Part shown: one piece after another, positions 1 to 6,886 of the stretch
How the letters are laid out: each line of letters opens with the position of its first letter
How positions within the stretch are numbered: the stretch's first letter is position 1
Assembly: GCA_964487285.1 (NCBI GenBank)
Contig: CAZAPZ010000026.1
Coordinates: forward strand, 1-18,935
Source: CAZAPZ01 sp964487285
Lineage (GTDB): Bacteria > Campylobacterota_A > Desulfurellia > JAADFJ01
Length of the DNA: 18,935 nt
Direction of reading: 5' to 3'
Notes under the pieces: model-generated
The model's input: the letters and a program-made list of their open reading frames with translations, nothing else
What the model was told of the DNA's origin: nothing
Database searches by the model: none
Position numbers and translations under genes: made by a program

Positions 1-515
1 GGTTCATTAATAATTCTAAGTACGTTAAACCCTGCTATTGCTCCGGCATCTTTAGTGGCTTTTCTTTGATTATCGTTAAAATATGCCGGAACGGTAATTA
101 CGGCGTCTTTGATAGTCTGACCTATTTGGTCTTCGGCATCTTTTTTTAGTTTTTGCAGAATGGCTGCCGAGATTTCCTGGGTTGATAGTTTTTTACCATC
201 TATTTCCACTTTGCAGTCATCTTTTTCGCCTTCTACAATTTTATAAGGAAGTCGTTTTACAGCATCCTGAACCTCTTTAGAGCCGTAATGTCTTCCTATA
301 AGTCTTTTTATAGAAAATATAGTTTTTGCAGGATTGGTTATTGATTGTCTTTTGGCAATCTGACCTACAAGCCTCTCTCCTTTATCCGTATATGCAACTA
401 TAGATGGAGTTGTCCTGCTGCCTTCACTATTTGTTATAACTTTTGGTTCACCTGCCTGCATAATTGACATGCAGGAGTTTGTTGTGCCTAAATCGATACC
501 TAAAACTTTACTCAT
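1..515 (-). CDS. dnaK: Molecular chaperone DnaK (Hsp70), N-terminal part, cut by window edge
   Basis: ATP-dependent Hsp70 chaperone of the cytoplasm, working with GrpE (nucleotide exchange) and a J-protein to fold and rescue proteins. About 171 codons are present, all in the actin-like ATPase domain: the phosphate-binding loop GIDLGTTNS (residues 6-14), RTTPSIVAY, the GQIAKRQ and IKRLIGR motifs, and VITVPAYFND followed by the RKATKDAG helix. The rest of the ATPase domain and the substrate-binding domain lie beyond the left edge. The ATG at 513-515 follows a GGAGGAAGAG ribosome-binding site and overlaps the end of grpE as ATGAGTAA (8 bases), so it is probably translationally coupled to grpE. 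It should share the CIRCE-controlled promoter upstream of hrcA. Identification is secure. Confidence 0.97.
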   Translation of the reverse strand, partial: MSKVLGIDLGTTNSCMSIMQAGEPKVITNSEGSRTTPSIVAYTDKGERLVGQIAKRQSITNPAKTIFSIKRLIGRHYGSKEVQDAVKRLPYKIVEGEKDDCKVEIDGKKLSTQEISAAILQKLKKDAEDQIGQTIKDAVITVPAYFNDNQRKATKDAGAIAGFNVLRIINE

Positions 516-1089
516 TCTCTTCCTCCGTTTCAATCTTTACAGATTTATTTTTATTGTTTTCTTCGTTTCCGCTAACAACGACCTTTGCAGGTCTCAGGCA
601 AAATTTGTTAAGCATATACCCTTTTTGAAGCTGATCCGTTATGATACCTTTCGGTAATTCGGTATTATTATTGACCATTACAACTTCATGGACAGTTGGG
701 TTAAACTGCACACCTTTTGCTTTTATCTCCGTTACACCCTTTTCCGATAGGATAGAGTTGATTTTTTTAAGAATAAGTTTTACTCCTTCAATAAAAGATG
801 CCATATTGCCGTTTTGCTCATTTGAAAGTGCCGCCGCTATGGTATCTTCAACCGCATCGGCAATAGGAAGGAAATCCATAATATCTTCTCTCTTAACAGT
901 TTCCATTATTGATAATCTATCCTTTGCAGCTATTTTTTTGCTATTTTCAAAGTCGGCATACATCCGTATATATTTCTCATTTAATTCATCAAATTTTCTT
1001 TGTAAATCTTCTTGCTCTATATTCTCATTTATGAAAATATCCTTATTTTTTTTCACATCCACACTCTCTTTTTCGATAACTTTTGTCAT
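508..1089 (-). CDS. grpE: Nucleotide exchange factor GrpE
   Basis: GrpE (193 aa) dimerises and releases ADP from DnaK, resetting the chaperone cycle. The protein shows the family layout: a charged, poorly conserved N-terminus, a long helical region (about residues 25-100, including NEKYIRMYADFENSKK), and a C-terminal beta domain with GVTEIKAKGVQFNPTVHEV, the QKGYML segment and the closing RPAKVVVSG. Length is normal for the family. The ATG at 1087-1089 overlaps the hrcA stop by 4 bases (ATGA) and follows a GAGGAG ribosome-binding site inside hrcA. Its own stop overlaps the dnaK start. It is the middle gene of hrcA-grpE-dnaK and should be controlled by HrcA through the CIRCE element. Confidence 0.96.
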   Translation of the reverse strand: MTKVIEKESVDVKKNKDIFINENIEQEDLQRKFDELNEKYIRMYADFENSKKIAAKDRLSIMETVKREDIMDFLPIADAVEDTIAAALSNEQNGNMASFIEGVKLILKKINSILSEKGVTEIKAKGVQFNPTVHEVVMVNNNTELPKGIITDQLQKGYMLNKFCLRPAKVVVSGNEENNKNKSVKIETEEENE

Positions 1090-2108
1090 ATATTCTCCTC
1101 GTATCGCATTTCAAACCACTTTAGCTGTATGGCTGCCTGTCTAACTAACCTGAGCCCCTTTTTATAGTTCATATTTGACGGTCCCATTATACTTATAAGT
1201 CCCATATTGTCCTTGAGATAGTAACTGGATGTTATAACCGATGTGTTCTTAGGCAGGTCAATAACACTATTTCCAATAAATATTTGCGAATCTGCTCCAT
1301 TTATAGTTTTATCCAATAGGTTTGCAATTAGCTCTTTTTTCTCCAGAAGCGAAATAAAAGATTTGAGAGAGCTTACATTTTCGTTAAATTCCTTCATTTT
1401 AAGCAAATTATCTATACCGCTGATTGCAACACCGTCTTTATTTTTATATAACTTATCGTAGAGGTTGACAAGCGAATTATATAGATTGCTGCATCGCATT
1501 CTGTTCTGTTTTATGTCATTAATTACTTTATCTTTTATATCGTTAATGGGAAAGTTTTTGTATTTCCTATTTAAATCTTTAACCACCTCCTTTAAGTAGG
1601 CGAAATTATTTATATCTATATTAAAAATATCACTTTCCATCCATCCATATTCAAGTATAAATATGAGATACACCTTGTTTTTATCAAGTCTGATAAGATC
1701 TATTTTTTTAAGTTTCAACGATGTTACGTCGGGCTCTGTTATGGCAACCAAATAATTACTCTCTTCCGATAACCATGAAGATATTTTTGACATAACTGAA
1801 TTCAGCGAGTCTGAACCGCTTACAAAAACAGGGACGATTGAGCCCTTGGGCGCTAAATTATTGACTATGCGATCGGTATAATACTTATAACCTTTCAAAG
1901 TGGGAAGCTTCCCTCCCGATGTGTGTAGGCTTTTAAGATATCCCATTTCCTGAAGATCAAAAAGCATATTTCGCAAAGTAGCAGGCGATATAGAAAGATT
2001 ATATTTTCTCACAATTTTCCTAGATCCTTCAGATTTTCCGCTGTCAATATAGTTTTCTACAACAATTCTCAAAGCTTCGCCCAGCCTGTTATCTTTCATA
2101 TTTTTCAT
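1086..2108 (-). CDS. hrcA: Heat-inducible transcription repressor HrcA
   Basis: HrcA binds CIRCE operators and represses chaperone genes; in known systems its folding depends on GroEL, so it is titrated out during heat shock. The 340-aa protein has an N-terminal winged-helix domain (about residues 5-75) with the recognition segment NLSISPATLRNML (37-49) and the following GYLKSLHTSGGKLPT wing. The HrcA dimerisation/inserted domain follows, ending with the family signature near MGPSNMNYKKG. It is the first gene of the leftward hrcA-grpE-dnaK operon, overlapping grpE by 4 bases. The chosen ATG at 2106-2108 lies only three bases from the CIRCE element, so the ribosome-binding site falls inside the operator. 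A second in-frame ATG three codons later is an alternative start. Autoregulation is inferred from the CIRCE site. Confidence 0.95.
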   Translation of the reverse strand: MKNMKDNRLGEALRIVVENYIDSGKSEGSRKIVRKYNLSISPATLRNMLFDLQEMGYLKSLHTSGGKLPTLKGYKYYTDRIVNNLAPKGSIVPVFVSGSDSLNSVMSKISSWLSEESNYLVAITEPDVTSLKLKKIDLIRLDKNKVYLIFILEYGWMESDIFNIDINNFAYLKEVVKDLNRKYKNFPINDIKDKVINDIKQNRMRCSNLYNSLVNLYDKLYKNKDGVAISGIDNLLKMKEFNENVSSLKSFISLLEKKELIANLLDKTINGADSQIFIGNSVIDLPKNTSVITSSYYLKDNMGLISIMGPSNMNYKKGLRLVRQAAIQLKWFEMRYEENI

Positions 2109-2111
2109 TTC

Positions 2112-2138
2112 TTAGCACTCTTAACCATAATCTGCTAA
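2112..2138 (-). promoter_or_regulatory. CIRCE operator (HrcA binding site)
   Basis: An inverted repeat TTAGCACTC, nine bases, then ATCTGCTAA matches the CIRCE consensus TTAGCACTC-N9-GAGTGCTAA. The left arm is perfect as read on the plus strand; the other arm differs at three inner positions. It sits between the hrcA start codon (2108) and the predicted -10 box (2140-2145), where HrcA binding would block transcription start. The presence of hrcA directly downstream makes the assignment strong. Confidence 0.9.
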
Positions 2139-2139
2139 C

Positions 2140-2167
2140 AAGATAATCGTTAATCAATATATGTCAA
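2140..2167 (-). promoter_or_regulatory. Probable sigma70-type promoter of hrcA-grpE-dnaK
   Basis: Read on the minus strand, a perfect -35 box TTGACA (2162-2167) is followed after 16 bases by TATCTT (2140-2145, four of six matches to TATAAT). Transcription would start at the edge of the CIRCE element, the usual geometry of HrcA-repressed promoters. The start point is predicted only. Confidence 0.7.
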
Positions 2168-2235
2168 GGATAAAAATAATTGTGTTCATATTTTCTTGTC
2201 TTTGCTCAACGGAATTTGCGATAAGCGAACATGCA

Positions 2236-2263
2236 TTGAATATCAGCATAAATTTGTTATCCT
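2236..2263 (+). promoter_or_regulatory. Possible promoter of the YIP1-family gene and rmuC
   Basis: TTGAAT (2236-2241), a 16-base spacer and TATCCT (2258-2263) form a moderate sigma70-like promoter about 50 bases before the gene at 2313. It is divergent from the hrcA promoter in the same 204-base intergenic region. Match quality is modest, and this AT-rich sequence offers other possible boxes. Confidence 0.35.
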
Positions 2264-2268
2264 AATCC

Positions 2269-2298
2269 GCATAATGCATAATGAGACCACTGCATAAT
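2269..2298 (+). repeat. Three GCATAAT copies before the YIP1-family gene
   Basis: GCATAAT occurs at 2269-2275, 2276-2282 and 2292-2298, the last just before the ribosome-binding site AAGGAGG (2299-2305). The segment 2278-2294 (ATAATGAGACCACTGCA) also matches one arm of the palindrome at 17865-17894 with two differences. The element would lie in the 5' untranslated region if the upstream promoter is used. Function unknown. Confidence 0.5.
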
Positions 2299-2312
2299 AA
2301 GGAGGTATTTAT

Positions 2313-2837
2313 ATGGATTGGAACGCTCTTGCGAGTAGAATGGTTCGCGCCGTCAAACTTGATGATACTCTGTTTAGTGAAGTGAAGTTAGATGGAGCTG
2401 CCACGCTTCAGGCGGCTTTTGTAGTAGTTATAACGAGTATTGCAGCAGGTGTAGGTACTGCACGTCAGGCAGGGATAGGTGGAATTTTATACGGAACGGT
2501 TATATCTTTGGCGGCATGGTATGTGTGGGCTTATATAGTATATTTTGTTGGGGCAAAACTATTTCCTCATGCTGAATCTACCCCGAAAGAACTCCTAAGA
2601 ACAATAGGATTTTCATCAGCTCCTGGAATTTTCAGGCTTTTCGGCTTTATACCGACACTTGGACCTTTAATAGTTCTTGTTTCATCTATATGGATGATTA
2701 TAGCAATGATTAAAGCCGTTAAAGCCGCTTTCAATTATGATAATACCAAGAAAGCCGTAGGCGTTGTACTCATAGGATGGGTCATACAAGTTATTGTTGT
2801 ACTCATAGCTTTTGCAATAGTTGGAATATATAAGTAG
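2313..2837 (+). CDS. YIP1-family integral membrane protein
   Basis: A 174-aa hydrophobic protein resembling the bacterial YIP1 (Yip1 domain) family of small multi-pass inner-membrane proteins, whose function in bacteria is mostly unknown. A short amphipathic N-terminus (MDWNALASRMVRAVKLDD) precedes about four or five membrane segments, near residues 31-50, 56-82, 105-135 and 147-172. The HAESTPKELLRTIGFSSAPGI loop is typical of the family. A strong AAGGAGG site at 2299-2305 supports the ATG at 2313. The stop is followed immediately by the rmuC start, so the two genes are presumably co-transcribed and coupled. Family assignment rests on overall pattern; no catalytic residues are recognised. 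Confidence 0.75.
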   Translation: MDWNALASRMVRAVKLDDTLFSEVKLDGAATLQAAFVVVITSIAAGVGTARQAGIGGILYGTVISLAAWYVWAYIVYFVGAKLFPHAESTPKELLRTIGFSSAPGIFRLFGFIPTLGPLIVLVSSIWMIIAMIKAVKAAFNYDNTKKAVGVVLIGWVIQVIVVLIAFAIVGIYK

Positions 2838-4154
2838 ATGCCTGACATTTCATATATCTATGCTTTTTTGTCGGTAATATTAGTAATAATAGTTATATCA
2901 GCGGCATTTATTAAAAGACAAAATGAACTACTTAAAATCTCAAATTCAAAGTTTGATCAACTAAAAGAAAAAATTGATTCTGTCGAAAAAGATGGTTTGA
3001 GAATTGAAAATGCCATGAGAGGAGAATTTTCATCATCGAGAATAGAATATGCCAATAGCAGCAAACAGCTTAGAGAGGAGCTTTCGGTATCACTAAAAGC
3101 ATTTGGCGACTCTACGCTTAAAAGAATGAACGATATAGCGGTAATGCAGAAAAATCAGCTTGAAACTTTTGCCAACCAGCTATCAAGCTTGACAATTATG
3201 AATGAAGAAAAATTCAGCAATGTAACAAATGTGATTCAATCAAGACTTGAAGCTATCAGAAGCGGCAATGAAAAAAAGCTCGACGAAATGAGGACGGTTG
3301 TTGATGAAAAATTAGATAAAACAATTTCGGAAAGAATAGGATCATCATTTAAAATTGTAAGTGAACGCTTAGAGGCGGTTTATAAAGGACTTGGTGATAT
3401 GCAGCATCTTGCAAACGGAGTTGGCGATCTTAAAAGAGTGTTGACAAATGTAAAAACCAGAGGTGTTATGGGAGAATATCAGCTTGCAAATATTTTGGAG
3501 CAGATGTTATCACCAAACCAATATTCCGCAAATGTGAAAACAAAAGTAGGAGGCAGCGGTTTTGTAGAATACGCCGTTAAGCTTCCCGGCAGAGATAATA
3601 ACACCATATGGCTTCCGATTGATTCAAAGTTTCCCATTGAAACTTACAGACGGTTATCCGAAGCATATGATGAAGCAGACAAAGAAAGCATCGCCGGTTT
3701 GAGGGCTGAACTCAAAAAAGGAATAAAATTATCTGCAAAAGAGATAAATAACAAATATATTGATCCTCCGAATACGACCGATTTTGCCATTATGTTTTTA
3801 CCGATTGAAGGTCTTTACATGGAGGTTTTAAGAGATCCTGAACTTTTTAGCCGGCTAAAAATGGAATATAAAATCGTTGTGGCTGGTCCCACCACTCTTT
3901 CGGCACTTTTAAGCAGCCTTCAGATGGGTTTCAAAACATTGGCAATTGAAAAACGTACAAGTGAAGTATGGGATATTTTAGGTGGCGTAAAAGCTGAGTT
4001 CGGGAAATTTGGACAAATATTGCAGAAAACACAAAAAAAAATACAGGAAGCGTCAAATACATTGTCTGATGCTGATGTAAGAACAAGGGCTATTGCAAGA
4101 AAATTGCGTGATGTGGAGGAGTCTCCTGCAATAATAGAAGTCAAAAATGAATAG
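2838..4154 (+). CDS. rmuC: DNA recombination protein RmuC homologue
   Basis: RmuC-family proteins limit recombination at inverted repeats in E. coli and carry a predicted nuclease-like fold. This 438-aa protein has the family layout: an N-terminal membrane anchor (about residues 5-25), a long charged coiled-coil region (about 30-185), then the conserved RmuC domain (about 190-420). The domain includes TRGVMGEYQLANILEQML, the WLPIDSKFP motif, the TDFAIMFLPIEGLY segment and GPTTLSALL. Length is normal. The ATG directly abuts the TAG of the YIP1-family gene with no clear ribosome-binding site of its own, so translation probably depends on reinitiation. It is the last gene before the valS promoter. 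Confidence 0.92.
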   Translation: MPDISYIYAFLSVILVIIVISAAFIKRQNELLKISNSKFDQLKEKIDSVEKDGLRIENAMRGEFSSSRIEYANSSKQLREELSVSLKAFGDSTLKRMNDIAVMQKNQLETFANQLSSLTIMNEEKFSNVTNVIQSRLEAIRSGNEKKLDEMRTVVDEKLDKTISERIGSSFKIVSERLEAVYKGLGDMQHLANGVGDLKRVLTNVKTRGVMGEYQLANILEQMLSPNQYSANVKTKVGGSGFVEYAVKLPGRDNNTIWLPIDSKFPIETYRRLSEAYDEADKESIAGLRAELKKGIKLSAKEINNKYIDPPNTTDFAIMFLPIEGLYMEVLRDPELFSRLKMEYKIVVAGPTTLSALLSSLQMGFKTLAIEKRTSEVWDILGGVKAEFGKFGQILQKTQKKIQEASNTLSDADVRTRAIARKLRDVEESPAIIEVKNE

Positions 4155-4171
4155 GAATAGATTTCCTTCCA

Positions 4172-4198
4172 TTGCTTTTTTGATGCATTTGTTATAAT
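4172..4198 (+). promoter_or_regulatory. Probable extended -10 promoter of the valS operon
   Basis: A perfect TATAAT (4193-4198) preceded by TG one base away (TGTTATAAT, an extended -10) has a weak -35 candidate TTGCTT (4172-4177) 15 bases upstream. It lies in the 86-base gap between rmuC and valS and is the best promoter seen for the long rightward gene block. No terminator for rmuC was recognised, so readthrough is possible. Confidence 0.65.
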
Positions 4199-4240
4199 AG
4201 GTCATATAATGAAACAAAATTCAGTGCTTAGGAGAAAAGG

Positions 4241-6886
4241 TTGAAAGAGATGTCTTCATATAACCCATCCGGGTTAAGTAAATGGTATAAATTTTGGGAA
4301 GAAAATAAACTTTTTGACCCTGACGGCAAAGGAGAACCGTTTTGCATGGTTCTCCCACCGCCTAATGTAACAGGCGTTCTGCATATCGGCCATGCATTAA
4401 ACCAGACGCTTCAAGATATTATAGCGCGCTATAAACGGATGAAGGGATTTGATGTTTTGTGGATTCCCGGAACCGATCATGCCGGAATTGCAACTCAAAA
4501 TGTAGTTGAAAAGGCATTGGCAAAAAAAGAAATAAGCCGTTTTGATCTTGGAAGGGAAAAGTTTGTAGAAAAAGTCTGGGAATGGAAAGCCGATTACGGT
4601 GATAAGATAACCGAGCAGATTAGAATGTTAGGCTCATCGCTTTCGTGGAGTTATCAGCGATTTACCATGGATAACGATATGAGTCTTGCGGTGAAAACTG
4701 TTTTTGTTACGCTTTACAACAAAGGTTTGATTTACAAAGGCAGCTATATTGTCAACTGGTGTCCAAGATGTTTAACAGCCTTAAGCGATCTTGAAGTAGA
4801 GCATAAAAAACAATCGGGCAGCTTATGGTTTCTAAAATATGTATCGCCGGATAATCCTGAAGATGGTATAGTTGTTGCAACTACCAGACCGGAAACTCTG
4901 TTTGGAGATAGTGCGGTTGCCGTTAATCCGACAGACGATAGATATAAAAGATTTATCGGAAAGACTGTAATGGTGCCTATTGTCAACAGGGAAATTCCGG
5001 TAATTGCAGATAGTTATGTTGACATCGGTTTTGGAACCGGTGCATTGAAAATTACGCCGGCTTGCGATCCAAACGACTTTGATGTAGCCAAGAGACACTC
5101 GCTTAGCCAAATAAGCGTTTTTACAAAAGATGCTAAGATGAATGAAAATGCCATGGAATTTGAAGGTTTGGACAGATATAAATGCAGAAAGAAAGTTATA
5201 GAGAAACTGCAAACCGAAGAATTACTGATAAAGGAAGAGCCGCATATTCATAGCGTTGGACAATGTTATAGATGTAGAACCGATGTTGAACCGCTGGTAA
5301 GCGAGCAGTGGTTTGTCAAAACAAAAGAGATGGCAAGGATGGCAAAAGCCGCCGTCAGCAGCAAAGATGCGAGATTCATACCCGATCAATGGACAAAAAC
5401 ATTTTATGAGTGGATGGATAATATCAGAGATTGGTGCATATCAAGGCAAATTTGGTGGGGACACAGAATTCCGGTATATTATTGCGATAAATGCAAAAAA
5501 ATGACGGTTTCGATTGAGACTCAAACAATATGTCCTGAATGCGGTGGAAATATGCATCAAGACGAGGATGTTTTGGATACATGGTTTTCTTCCGCATTAT
5601 GGCCTTTTTCCACATTGGGGTGGCCGAAAGAATCAAAGCTGTTAAAACGGTTTTACCCAAATTCTCTTGTTGTAACAGGTTTTGACATAATCTTTTTTTG
5701 GATTGCTAGAATGATGATGATGGGGCTTACTTTTATGGACAAGGTGCCTTTTAAAGATATTTATATTCACGCATTAGTCAGGGATGAGCATAACCAAAAG
5801 ATGAGTAAATCAAAAGGAAATGTTATTGATCCTGAAGTTATTATCTCAAAATATGGAGCCGATTCACTTAGATTTACGCTTGCCTCTCTTGCAGGACAGG
5901 GGCGCGATATAGTGCTGTCTGAAGCAAGAATTGAAGGATTTAAGCATTTCTTAAACAAGATATGGAATGCGTTTAGATTGGTCAAAAAGTTAGTTGGCAG
6001 CAGCAAGATACCGGATTCAATAGAAAACCGTACTATTGCCATGAGTTGGATTATTTCAGAATCAAATTTTGCGGTGAAAGAATGCGGAGATTTTCTTGAA
6101 CAATATAAATTTAACGACGCTGCTAACGTGCTTTATCAATTTGTATGGCATAAATTTTGCGATGTTTATCTTGAAATAGCAAAAGACGAAATAGGAAAAT
6201 TTTCGGAGGAGACGAAATTTGTTCTTGTTTATATAACGGATATCATGCTTAGAGCACTTCATCCGTTTATTCCGTTTATTACCGAAGAGTTATGGCATCA
6301 AATGGAGGAGTATTTCCCTGGCAGAACCGCCGTTTCCATATTGCAGACTAAATTTCCCGAATGCAACAGTTTTGATTATAAGGATGCGCATCATGAAATG
6401 GAGATGATTATTAAGGTGTCATCAATGCTGAGGTCATTGAAAAGCGATCTTCAGATTCCAACGAAAAATTTCACTGAAGCTGAAGTAAAAGGAGGCGGTG
6501 CCGAAATTGTTTATGCGAATGCCGACTATATTAAGCGACTATCTTTTGCCAATCTAACGAAAAATCTAACCGGTGCTCATAGAACAGGAAATCTGCAGCC
6601 CAATCTTGAGGTATCTGAGGTTGTCATTGCTGCGACAGATGAGCAAAAAAAAGAAGCAGCGGTTAAGATTTCGGAAGAGATGAATATCTTGAATAAAAGA
6701 ATAAAGGTTTTAAAAAAGCGGCTTAACAACAGGGGATTTTTGGAGCATGCAGAAGCATCTGTTGTTAGCTGGATCAAGAAGGAATATTTAGATGATAACT
6801 TACATGTGACTGTTTTAAAAAAAAGGATAAGTGAAATGGAATTAAACTATGGACAGAAATTTGAAAAAGGACATGCTGCATGTTAA
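4241..6886 (+). CDS. valS: Valyl-tRNA synthetase
   Basis: Class I aminoacyl-tRNA synthetase charging tRNA-Val (881 aa). The HIGH motif (48-51, in PPPNVTGVLHIGHALN) and KMSKS (520-524) are intact. The CP1 editing domain, which removes mischarged threonine, lies between (about 165-335; TTRPETLFGD seen). A CYRC pair (C342, C345) precedes EPLVSEQWFV, and a zinc ribbon is formed by C415, C418, C431 and C434. The helical anticodon-binding domain and a C-terminal coiled coil (about 805-870) complete the protein. TTG at 4241 is preferred as start because AGGAG lies six bases upstream; the in-frame ATG at 4250 is too far from that site. The gene overlaps the next by seven bases and leads the long operon. 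Confidence 0.97.
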   Translation: MKEMSSYNPSGLSKWYKFWEENKLFDPDGKGEPFCMVLPPPNVTGVLHIGHALNQTLQDIIARYKRMKGFDVLWIPGTDHAGIATQNVVEKALAKKEISRFDLGREKFVEKVWEWKADYGDKITEQIRMLGSSLSWSYQRFTMDNDMSLAVKTVFVTLYNKGLIYKGSYIVNWCPRCLTALSDLEVEHKKQSGSLWFLKYVSPDNPEDGIVVATTRPETLFGDSAVAVNPTDDRYKRFIGKTVMVPIVNREIPVIADSYVDIGFGTGALKITPACDPNDFDVAKRHSLSQISVFTKDAKMNENAMEFEGLDRYKCRKKVIEKLQTEELLIKEEPHIHSVGQCYRCRTDVEPLVSEQWFVKTKEMARMAKAAVSSKDARFIPDQWTKTFYEWMDNIRDWCISRQIWWGHRIPVYYCDKCKKMTVSIETQTICPECGGNMHQDEDVLDTWFSSALWPFSTLGWPKESKLLKRFYPNSLVVTGFDIIFFWIARMMMMGLTFMDKVPFKDIYIHALVRDEHNQKMSKSKGNVIDPEVIISKYGADSLRFTLASLAGQGRDIVLSEARIEGFKHFLNKIWNAFRLVKKLVGSSKIPDSIENRTIAMSWIISESNFAVKECGDFLEQYKFNDAANVLYQFVWHKFCDVYLEIAKDEIGKFSEETKFVLVYITDIMLRALHPFIPFITEELWHQMEEYFPGRTAVSILQTKFPECNSFDYKDAHHEMEMIIKVSSMLRSLKSDLQIPTKNFTEAEVKGGGAEIVYANADYIKRLSFANLTKNLTGAHRTGNLQPNLEVSEVVIAATDEQKKEAAVKISEEMNILNKRIKVLKKRLNNRGFLEHAEASVVSWIKKEYLDDNLHVTVLKKRISEMELNYGQKFEKGHAAC

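Noticed and set aside
641..1144. Plus-strand open frame of 167 codons opposite grpE
   Set aside because: It is antisense to the well-supported grpE and start of hrcA overlap; the composition is that of a complementary frame and no family motif is visible.
4154..4182. Possible terminator after rmuC (GGAA/TTCC followed by a T-run)
   Set aside because: The stem is only four base pairs and the T-run is offset; too weak to call.
4832..5212. Minus-strand open frame of 126 codons inside valS
   Set aside because: It lies wholly within the valS editing-domain region, which is strongly conserved in the plus frame.
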